DNA of 12,071 nucleotides from Limisphaerales bacterium (GTDB lineage Bacteria; Verrucomicrobiota; Verrucomicrobiia; Limisphaerales; UBA11358): assembly GCA_003455565.1 (NCBI GenBank), contig DMQW01000238.1, positions 1-12,071 of the forward strand, given 5' to 3'. Below the pieces are notes generated by a model that ran no database searches, was not told where the DNA came from, and was given only the letters and a program-made list of their open reading frames with translations. Made by a program: the position numbers and the translations under genes. Position 1 is the stretch's first letter. Every line of letters starts with the position of its first letter. Of this stretch, positions 1 to 5,705 are shown piece after piece.

Positions 1-512
1 TCATCAACCAGATGCGTTTTCTCGCGCGCGAAGGCCACATCGAATCCGGTTCTTTCCCGGTGGAAAAACTGGTCGAGGACGCTTATCAGGAAGCCATGCG
101 GCAGCAGCCGGTCGAAGGCGCGCAGTTAAAAATCGAGCCTGGCGACCGGTCGTTCAACATCACCGGCGACCGCGCCGCGCTCAAGCACGCGCTCTCGGAA
201 ATCATGCTGAACGCGTTGCAGGCAAATCCAAAAGCCCCGCACATCGGCGTGAGATTCCAATCCAGCGGCAGCACCGGCGACCGCGCCGTGACCATCGAGG
301 TGCAGGACAATGGCGCGGGTTTCAGCGCCGAGGCGGCGAAAAAAGTTCCCTCGGCATTTTTCACGACGCGCAACGTTGGCCTCGGCCTTGGCCTGACCGT
401 CAGCCAGAAAATCATCGAGACGCATCACGGCAAACTGGAGATCGTCCCATCGCCTTCCGGCCTCGTCCGCGTTTCCTTGCCGATGGACGCCGGCCTGGCT
501 GGTGCAATCTGA
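1..512 (+). CDS. Sensor histidine kinase, C-terminal HATPase domain (5' partial)
   Basis: The reading frame is open from the window edge (first whole codon at base 3, residues I-N-Q before the first visible Met at 12), so the gene begins upstream and Met at 12 is probably internal. About 169 residues are visible. They form a HATPase_c domain of the GHKL fold: an N-box with 'EIMLNALQAN' (Asn near base 210), a G1 box 'DNGAGF' (from base 306), an F-box-like 'AFFTTR', and a G2 box 'GLGLGL' (378-395) followed by 'IIETHHGKLEI'. These residues bind ATP and Mg2+ for autophosphorylation of a His that would lie upstream. The 'FFTTR...GLGLGL' pattern resembles NtrB-like and hybrid kinases. The input signal and partner regulator cannot be told from this fragment. 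It is convergent with the ferredoxin gene. Confidence 0.9.
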   Translation, partial: INQMRFLAREGHIESGSFPVEKLVEDAYQEAMRQQPVEGAQLKIEPGDRSFNITGDRAALKHALSEIMLNALQANPKAPHIGVRFQSSGSTGDRAVTIEVQDNGAGFSAEAAKKVPSAFFTTRNVGLGLGLTVSQKIIETHHGKLEIVPSPSGLVRVSLPMDAGLAGAI

Positions 513-533
513 AATCTCTTCCGCTTCAAAAGC

Positions 534-565
534 AAAAAACCCGCCGGAATTTTCCGGCAGGTTTT
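534..565 (-). terminator. Hairpin terminator between kinase and ferredoxin genes
   Basis: A 14-bp stem (536-549 against 552-565) with a very tight centre is followed, on the minus strand, by six U residues (539 down to 534). The single C-A mismatch at 542/559 on the plus strand becomes a G-U wobble in minus-strand RNA. The structure is therefore best read as a Rho-independent terminator for the ferredoxin transcript. It could also stop the kinase transcript from the other side, although that tail has only four U residues. Confidence 0.75.
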
Positions 566-587
566 GCCTGGCAAATTTGCGGACGGA

Positions 588-821
588 CTACGCGCCGTTG
601 TCGCCGATGGCCTCGACGGGGCAGCCTTCCTTGGCTTCCTTGCAGCGGGCTTCTTCGTCGGGCGTGGCCGGCTGTTTGTAGACGAACGAGTAGCCGCCGT
701 CGTCATTGCGCTTGAAATTGTCCGGCGCCGTCTCGCGGCACAGGTCGCAGTCAATGCATTGGTTGTCCACGTAGTATTTTCCCGCCACGGATTCGGGGTA
801 TTTGTTTGCAGCGTCAGCCAT
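588..821 (-). CDS. Small [4Fe-4S] ferredoxin
   Basis: The 77-residue acidic protein has a C-x2-C-x2-C motif (C22, C25, C28) and a late Cys-Pro (C67-P68) in 'GCPVEAI'. This is the usual ligand set for a single [4Fe-4S] cluster in monocluster ferredoxins. C60 is a fifth cysteine, seven residues before C67, as is seen in several such proteins; it is probably not a ligand. The second cluster of 2[4Fe-4S] ferredoxins is absent. It should act as a soluble cytoplasmic one-electron carrier; its redox partners are unknown. The start at 821 follows an A/T-rich leader (TTTTAATTAAATTT) without a Shine-Dalgarno sequence. It is divergent from pyk and is followed by its own terminator. Function as a ferredoxin is near certain; the pathway is not identifiable. 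Confidence 0.92.
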   Translation of the reverse strand: MADAANKYPESVAGKYYVDNQCIDCDLCRETAPDNFKRNDDGGYSFVYKQPATPDEEARCKEAKEGCPVEAIGDNGA

Positions 822-940
822 AAATTTAATTAAAAGTTAGGCGGGCAGGATGCCGGTCAGCCGGCGTTTTGGCAAGCAAGATTCACGGTGGCCTGACAAA
901 AAATCTTTTCATCCCCGACCGCGCAAGTATCCTTTCCGCC
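822..940. promoter_or_regulatory. Divergent intergenic region (ferredoxin / pyk)
   Basis: Both flanking genes start outward from this 119-bp gap, so it must hold both promoters if each gene is transcribed alone. I could not find a convincing -35/-10 pair for either direction. A small inverted repeat (GCCGG-TCAG-CCGGC, 852-865) and an A/T-rich stretch next to the ferredoxin start are the only visible structures. No operator can be assigned. Confidence 0.35.
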
Positions 941-2359
941 ATGCAAAGAGGCACGCTCCGCCGGACAAAAATCGTTTCCACACTCGGCCCCGCCACGGAT
1001 TCCGCCGGGATGATCGGCAGGCTCATGGACGCGGGCGTGAATATTTTCCGCCTGAACATGTCGCACGCGCCGCACGACTGGGTGCGCCGCGTGGTCAAGG
1101 ACATCCGCGCCGAATCCGCCAAACGGGCGCGCTTCACCGGCATCATGATGGACACGCAAGGCCCGGCCATCCGCACCGGCGACATCAGCGTGCCGCTCGA
1201 TTTGCAGCCCGGCCAGAAATTCACGCTCACCGTGCGCGGCGAACGCGACCTGGAAGAGCATTCCGTGGACGTGAACTACGAAAATTTCATCAACGACATC
1301 AGCATCGGCGACGTGGTGCTGATTGACAACGGCACGATCCAGATGAAGGTGCTCGCCAAATCCGGCAACAAGGTGGAATGCGAAGTCCTCACCGAGGGCA
1401 AACTTGGCAGCCGCCGCCACATCAACCTGCCCGGCGTCAAGGTCAGCCTGCCCGCGCTCACCGCCAAGGACATCAAGGACGTGAAGCTCGGCCTCGAACT
1501 CAACGTGGATTTCATCGCGCTTTCGTTCGTCCGCGAAGCCCGCGACCTGCTCCAGCTCCGCGAAATGTTTGAAGAAGGCAAACCGCATCCGTTCGTCATC
1601 GCTAAAATTGAAGATCAGGAAGCGATTAAAAATCTTGAATCCATCGTGCGCGAGGCCGACGGCATCATGGTTGCGCGCGGCGATTTGGGCATTGAAATTC
1701 CCTACGAAGAATTGCCCATCGTCCAGCGCCGCATCGTAAAAACTTGTTTGCGGATCGGCCGTCCGGTCATCGTCGCCACGCATATGCTCGAAAGCATGAT
1801 CGAATCACCCATGCCCACGCGCGCGGAAGTCACCGACGTGGCCAACGCGATTTTTGAAGAAACCGACGCCATCATGTTGAGCGGCGAGACGACCGTCGGT
1901 AAATACCCGCTCAAGTGCATCGAGGTTTTTGACAAGATCGCGACGCGCATCGAGCGCAGCGGCAGCGCGCAGTTCCACGACGCGGCGGAACTCACCAACG
2001 CGCGCCAGAAACTCGTGAAGAGCGCCGTGGTCATGGCCAATGAACTCAAGGCGTCCGCGATTCTGGCCTTCACCCGGCACGGCCACATGGCGCGTTACGC
2101 CGCGTGGATGCGCCCGCGCTACTCGCCGGTCTATGCGCTGTGCGACAATGAAAAATCTGCCAACGAACTGACTTTGAGCTGGGGCGTCACGCCCTTCGTC
2201 ACGGAATTTGATTTCATCCAGCCGCAAAACACGATTGAAAACGCGCTGAAAAACCTGACCGAACAAGGCCGGTTGAAAAAAGGCGACACCGTGGTCATCA
2301 TCGGCGCGATTTCCGTCGGCACCGAAATCGTGGACGCCGTGCAAATGCGGACGGTGTAA
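941..2359 (+). CDS. pyk: Pyruvate kinase
   Basis: Catalyses phosphoenolpyruvate + ADP to pyruvate + ATP, the last step of glycolysis, in the cytoplasm. The frame is open from an ATG at 869, but homology begins at 'TKIVSTLGPATDS', so Met at 941 is chosen, giving 472 residues, normal for the family. Visible features: the N-terminal barrel start; 'FRLNMSH' (36-42, R37 substrate-binding); 'DTQGPAIRTG' (71-80) opening the B domain; 'KIEDQEAI' with K222 and metal ligand E224; 'MVARGDLG' (D248); 'ATHMLESM' (T280); 'IMLSGETTVGKYP' (311-323); then the C-terminal allosteric-type domain (about 345-472). The usual 'DTKGPEIRT' is changed to Gln73 and Ala76, positions tied to K+ dependence. No Shine-Dalgarno is visible. 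It is a single gene, ended by a strong terminator and convergent with nuo. Confidence 0.96.
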   Translation: MQRGTLRRTKIVSTLGPATDSAGMIGRLMDAGVNIFRLNMSHAPHDWVRRVVKDIRAESAKRARFTGIMMDTQGPAIRTGDISVPLDLQPGQKFTLTVRGERDLEEHSVDVNYENFINDISIGDVVLIDNGTIQMKVLAKSGNKVECEVLTEGKLGSRRHINLPGVKVSLPALTAKDIKDVKLGLELNVDFIALSFVREARDLLQLREMFEEGKPHPFVIAKIEDQEAIKNLESIVREADGIMVARGDLGIEIPYEELPIVQRRIVKTCLRIGRPVIVATHMLESMIESPMPTRAEVTDVANAIFEETDAIMLSGETTVGKYPLKCIEVFDKIATRIERSGSAQFHDAAELTNARQKLVKSAVVMANELKASAILAFTRHGHMARYAAWMRPRYSPVYALCDNEKSANELTLSWGVTPFVTEFDFIQPQNTIENALKNLTEQGRLKKGDTVVIIGAISVGTEIVDAVQMRTV

Positions 2360-2376
2360 AATTCAACTCCAAAAAC

Positions 2377-2409
2377 AAAAAGCGCAGGCGACTTTGCCTG
2401 CGCTTTTTT
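2377..2409. terminator. Bidirectional Rho-independent terminator (pyk / nuo operon)
   Basis: A perfect 13-bp inverted repeat (2377-2389 against 2396-2408) has a G/C core GCGCAGGC/GCCTGCGC and a 6-nt loop. It is flanked by T6 on the plus strand (2404-2409) and by A5 on the left, which becomes U5 in minus-strand RNA. It lies 17 bp after the pyk stop and 17 bp after the nuoN stop, so it should end transcription from both convergent units. Confidence 0.93.
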
Positions 2410-2426
2410 ATCTTGAAAATTTAAAA

Positions 2427-3887
2427 TTATTTTCCAAGCACCTTCGCCGCTTCGTTGGCGAAATTCAACACCATGTTCGGAAACAGGCCGAGCCAGAACA
2501 TTCCGGCGATGCAAACCCAGATGGAAACTTTTGCCGGAGCGGAGAGTTCAATCGGCGACAAGTCCGTCGCGCTCTTGCTCCAGTAAATCGCGCGCACCAC
2601 GCCGAAATAATAGTAGAGCGAGATGATCACGCCCGCCAGCGCCGTGAACGCGAGGCAATAATAACCGTGATTTCCCGTGACTTGCGCGGTTTCGATCACA
2701 GATTTGAGCAGCAGAAATTTTCCAAAGAATCCTGCGAGCGGCGGAATGCCCGCCAGTGAAACCATCGCAATGGTCATTGTCGCCGCGAGCAGCGGTGAAC
2801 GCTGGCTCAAACCGGCGAGACCGGAAATATCTTCCGTCGCCAGATGCCGCAACACGAGCGCAATGACCATGAACGCCGCCATGACGGTGAATAAATAACC
2901 AGCGAGATAATACAAAACTGCGGCCTGTCCGCTCGCACTTAACGCTGCCACACCGAGCAGCAAGTAACCGGCGTGCGCGATGCTCGAATAGCCGAGCAGC
3001 CGTTTCAAATTGCGCTGCGGAATGGCGCAGAGATTTCCGTAAAGAATCGTGATACCTGAAATGATGATGAGCAGGTTGGCCCAATTGTGCGTCACGCTCG
3101 GAACCGCCGTGAACAGCACGCGCAGGAGCAAAACAAATCCGGCGGCTTTGGAACCGACGGCGAGAAATGCGGTCGTCGGCGTCGGCGCGCCTTGATAAAC
3201 GTCCGGTGCCCAGATTTGAAACGGAAACATCGCGATTTTGAAGCCGAGGCCGACTAGCACGAACAGCACGCCGAGCAAAAAGATTTTGCTGTCGGCAAAT
3301 TGCGGCGCGACGGCAGCGAGTTCGGTGAAATTCAATTTGCCCGTCGTTCCCCAGATCAGCGCGATGCCGAACACCATGAAGGCCGACGACAGCGCGCCGA
3401 GAATCAGATACTTAACGCCCGCTTCGAGCGACTGGAGTTTGCCGCGTTGAAAACTGACGAGGACATAGAACGTGATGGTGATGAGTTCGATGGAAACGAA
3501 CAGCATCGTGAAGTCGTTGGACGACGCGGCAAACAACATTCCCGCCAGCGCGAAAACGATGAGCGAATAGTATTCGGCGATGCTGCCCGCCGCGAGCCGG
3601 TCGGAAAATTCCGCCGCCATGAACAGCACCAGAATCGCCGCAACGATGAAAAAGCGTTTGAAGAACAGCGACAGCGCATCGTTGACGAACATGCCATTGA
3701 ACGCCGTGCCGAACTGGCTGCAACTGCCGTTGCCGCTCAAGCCCGCGACCAGCAACACGCCCAGCGCCGCGATGGCCGCGTAACCGATGAACCGACGGCG
3801 TTCAGCCGGCACAAAAAAATCCGCCAGCATCAGCACAAGGCCGAGGCCGATCACCGAGATTTCCAGACTTATCAACGAAGCGTTCAT
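2427..3887 (-). CDS. nuoN: NADH-quinone oxidoreductase subunit N
   Basis: This is the antiporter-like membrane subunit of complex I nearest the NuoA/J/K core, one of the three proton channels. Its 486 residues match the family length (E. coli about 485), and hydrophobic segments run throughout, consistent with about 14 helices. The proton-path residues are in place: E134 in 'VSIELITITF', K217 in 'GLGFKIAMFPFQIW', K247 in 'AVGSKAAG', and lysines at 390 and 395 in 'FFGKFLLLK'. The loop signature 'APDVYQGAPTP' (227-237) is typical. The start lies two bases after the nuoM stop (TAA-GA-ATG), which suggests translational coupling. It is the last gene of the operon, followed directly by the shared terminator. 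Confidence 0.97.
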   Translation of the reverse strand: MNASLISLEISVIGLGLVLMLADFFVPAERRRFIGYAAIAALGVLLVAGLSGNGSCSQFGTAFNGMFVNDALSLFFKRFFIVAAILVLFMAAEFSDRLAAGSIAEYYSLIVFALAGMLFAASSNDFTMLFVSIELITITFYVLVSFQRGKLQSLEAGVKYLILGALSSAFMVFGIALIWGTTGKLNFTELAAVAPQFADSKIFLLGVLFVLVGLGFKIAMFPFQIWAPDVYQGAPTPTTAFLAVGSKAAGFVLLLRVLFTAVPSVTHNWANLLIIISGITILYGNLCAIPQRNLKRLLGYSSIAHAGYLLLGVAALSASGQAAVLYYLAGYLFTVMAAFMVIALVLRHLATEDISGLAGLSQRSPLLAATMTIAMVSLAGIPPLAGFFGKFLLLKSVIETAQVTGNHGYYCLAFTALAGVIISLYYYFGVVRAIYWSKSATDLSPIELSAPAKVSIWVCIAGMFWLGLFPNMVLNFANEAAKVLGK

Positions 3888-3889
3888 TC

Positions 3890-5473
3890 TTATTTCGTAG
3901 CAGCCGGCGTGAGCCGGCTCTGATTTTCAGCCAGAGAATAATGAGCGGACTCACGTCCGCTGCTACGCGGCGCGATGACCACGTCCGCATTTTTCCCCGC
4001 TGTTGCCATGTTCACGATTTTTTGTGCGTCAGGATTGATTTTGTCCGTGAGCAGCTTCGGCAGGAAACCGAACACCAGCAGGCTCGCCAGCAGCAGCGCA
4101 TAAGGCAGCTTGCGCCAGGTGCTTGAGGCATCGGAAATTGAATTCCATTTTTCCGGCAGCGGGCCGTGCAAGATGTTGCGGATGACGCGCGTCATATAAA
4201 TACCGCCGATGACCAGCGCGCCCCACAGCGACAAAACCGTCACCCACGGAAAAGCTTTCCACGCGCCGAAGAAAACGGTGGCTTCACCGACGAAATTCGC
4301 AAAGCCGGGTAAGCCGCAGCCAGCCATCGCCGCCATCAACAGCGCCGTTCCGATGAACGGCAGTTTGCGACAGAGTCCGCCGAGTTCGCTGATCTGGAGC
4401 GTGCCGGTCTGCTTGTAAATGTAACCGCTCAACGCGAACGTCAGCGCCGCGAGGAAGCCATGCGCGATCATGATCAGCACCGCGCCAGTCACGCCGATTA
4501 GGTTCAGGCTCGCGATGCCGAGGAAAATAAAACCCATGTGCGCCACGCTGGAATTACCAATGAGCAGGTTCAAATCTTTCTGGCGCATCGCCACCCAGCC
4601 GACATACAAAATGTTTCCGACGCAGAGCCACGCGATAACGTGTGCCCAGCTTTGCGCGGCCTGCGGCAGCAGCGGCAGCGCGATGCGAATCAAACCGTAA
4701 AGACCAAATTTTTTCAGCACGCCGGCGTGCAGCATGGCGGTCGGTGACGGCGCGACGCCGTAACCCAGCGGTGCCCACGAATGAAACGGCCAGAGCGAAA
4801 CCAAGATTCCGAAGCCAAACAGCAGCAGCGGGAAGATGAAGTTCTGCGCGTTGACCGCGAGCGGATTGGTCTTGGCGTGTTCAATGATTTTCGGGATGTC
4901 GAACGTGTTCGCACCGGACTGCAGATAGAGCGCGATGAGGCCGATGAGCGCGATCAGCGCGCCGATGCTCAAATAGAGCGTGATCTGGAATGTCGCGTAG
5001 TTTTTCTTTTCGCCGCGGCCCCAGACGCCGATCATGATGAAGGTCGGCACCAGCGCGAGTTCGTGCAGGAAGTAAAAGAAGAACAGGTCCAGCGACGCGA
5101 ACGCGCCGAGAATGCCGCCGGTCATCACGAGCAGCAGGATGTAAAATTCTTTTTCGCGTGTCTGGATTTCCCACGAGCAGAGTGCGGCGGCGAAGGCGAC
5201 GATTGCGCCCATTAAAATCAGGCCGACGTTCAAGCCGTCCACACCGACGTGATAGCTGATGCCGAGCGATTCGACCCACGGAATCTGCTGCTCGAACTGG
5301 AAACCGTTTGCGCCGGGCACGAACTGCGCGAACATCTTCACCGCCAGCACCGCCGAGATAAACGTGGCCAGCACCGCGATGGCGCGGATGATGACGCGGT
5401 AATTGCGCGGCACAACAATCAGCGCCAATGCCGCCAGCAGCGGCCAACCTGCGATGTAAGTCAGTATGGACAT
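3890..5473 (-). CDS. nuoM: NADH-quinone oxidoreductase subunit M, divergent, repeat-derived C-terminus
   Basis: This is the middle antiporter-like proton-pumping subunit of complex I (527 residues; E. coli about 509). Hydrophobic helices run from residue 1 to about 475. E138 in 'FLHELALVP' matches the conserved TM5 glutamate, and K255 in 'GVLKKFGLYGL' matches the central TM8 lysine. The canonical TM7 motif 'AVKVPMFPFH' reads 'GILVSLWPFH', so the key lysine is Leu224, and the usual 'LPDAH' loop is 'APLGY'. An extra K254 sits beside K255. The final residues (about 503-526) are encoded by a palindromic repeat and are not part of the family fold. It is 232 bp downstream of nuoL, across a repeat-filled gap, and abuts nuoN. 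No Shine-Dalgarno is visible. Confidence 0.95.
   Translation of the reverse strand: MSILTYIAGWPLLAALALIVVPRNYRVIIRAIAVLATFISAVLAVKMFAQFVPGANGFQFEQQIPWVESLGISYHVGVDGLNVGLILMGAIVAFAAALCSWEIQTREKEFYILLLVMTGGILGAFASLDLFFFYFLHELALVPTFIMIGVWGRGEKKNYATFQITLYLSIGALIALIGLIALYLQSGANTFDIPKIIEHAKTNPLAVNAQNFIFPLLLFGFGILVSLWPFHSWAPLGYGVAPSPTAMLHAGVLKKFGLYGLIRIALPLLPQAAQSWAHVIAWLCVGNILYVGWVAMRQKDLNLLIGNSSVAHMGFIFLGIASLNLIGVTGAVLIMIAHGFLAALTFALSGYIYKQTGTLQISELGGLCRKLPFIGTALLMAAMAGCGLPGFANFVGEATVFFGAWKAFPWVTVLSLWGALVIGGIYMTRVIRNILHGPLPEKWNSISDASSTWRKLPYALLLASLLVFGFLPKLLTDKINPDAQKIVNMATAGKNADVVIAPRSSGRESAHYSLAENQSRLTPAATK
3896..3967. repeat. REP-type inverted hairpin doublet within the nuoM 3' end
   Basis: Two related hairpins face each other. 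Plus-strand copy: head GTAGC, stem AGCCGGC, loop GTGA, stem GCCGGCT (3897-3919). Minus-strand copy: head GTAGC, stem AGCGGAC, loop GTGA, stem GTCCGCT (3966 down to 3944). Heads and loops are identical, and the two stem differences are compensated on the opposite arm. A further outer match CGTAGCAG/CTGCTACG (3896-3903 and 3960-3967) closes the pair around a 24-bp spacer. A GTAG head plus palindrome, arranged as inverted pairs, is the known layout of REP/BIME elements mobilised by RAYT (TnpA-REP) transposases. No such transposase is in this window. The element is translated as the tail of NuoM. Confidence 0.85.
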
Positions 5474-5502
5474 CAGTGAATCAAGTAAGTTGCAGCCGTC
5501 AT

Positions 5503-5650
5503 CTCATTAACACCCCACTTCAGTGGGGTGCTTCCGGTCGAGCGCCACAAAAACCGTTTCAACGGTTTGCGACACAGCCGAAGAAACCGTTGAAACGGTT
5601 TTTCCATTCCGCACGCGCTTAACACCTGGCTGAAGCCAGATGTTAATGAG
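5503..5650. repeat. Composite nested palindromic element between nuoL and nuoM
   Basis: The element has three layers. Outer arms CTCATTAACA (5503-5512) and TGTTAATGAG (5641-5650) are perfect inverted repeats. Just inside each is a hairpin with a TTCA/TGAA loop: CACCCCAC-TTCA-GTGGGGTG (5511-5530), and CTGGC-TGAA-GCCAG extended by TTAACA/TGTTAA (5619-5646). Read on the minus strand the second is head CTCATTAACA, stem TCTGGC, loop TTCA, stem GCCAGG, so the two outer units share head and loop but differ in the stem. The centre holds a 20-bp perfect inverted repeat (5549-5568 and 5584-5603), each half itself nearly palindromic (AAACCGTT-TC-AACGGTTT). It fills most of the 232-bp nuoL-nuoM gap; no gene is seen inside it. 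Confidence 0.85.
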
Positions 5651-5659
5651 AAGCGAACT

Positions 5660-5691
5660 TCTTTGCGACTTGGTGTCTTTGCGTCTTTGCG
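5660..5691. repeat. Short 'tctttgcg' repeat block
   Basis: The 8-mer tctttgcg occurs at 5660-5667, 5676-5683 and 5684-5691, the last two in direct tandem. The block directly follows the composite palindrome and precedes a 14-bp A/T palindrome (GAAAAATATTTTTC, 5694-5707) that overlaps the nuoL stop. From memory, similar 'ctttgcgtctttgcg' blocks are scattered between genes in several bacterial phyla; the function is unknown. Confidence 0.65.
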
Positions 5692-5705
5692 TTGAAAAAT
5701 ATTTT

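Noticed and set aside
12..14. ATG at 12 as the start of the histidine kinase gene.
   Set aside because: The frame continues upstream to the window edge, and the protein without more N-terminal sequence would lack the phosphoacceptor domain.
870..930. Candidate promoter boxes (TTGCCA on the minus strand at 875-870; CTGACA 893-898 with AAGTAT 925-930 on the plus strand).
   Set aside because: The first has a poor -10 (CATCCT) and the second a 26-bp spacing; neither is better than chance.
869..940. Upstream ATG at 869 as the pyk start, adding 24 residues.
   Set aside because: The pyruvate kinase fold begins just after Met at 941; the extra residues match nothing in the family and would use up most of the divergent intergenic region.
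857..1783. Long open frame on the minus strand opposite pyk (308 codons).
   Set aside because: It is the antisense shadow of a well-supported pyruvate kinase in G+C-rich DNA; the translation is His/Asp/Phe-rich without recognisable motifs and also covers the pyk promoter side.
3300..3923. 207-codon open frame on the plus strand opposite nuoN.
   Set aside because: Its low-complexity Arg/Glu/His/Gln-rich translation is typical of antisense to membrane-protein genes; no family features.
5503..5650. Hairpins between nuoL and nuoM as a transcription terminator.
   Set aside because: No U-run follows the hairpins on the minus strand in a terminator-like position, and nuoM and nuoN downstream need the same transcript.
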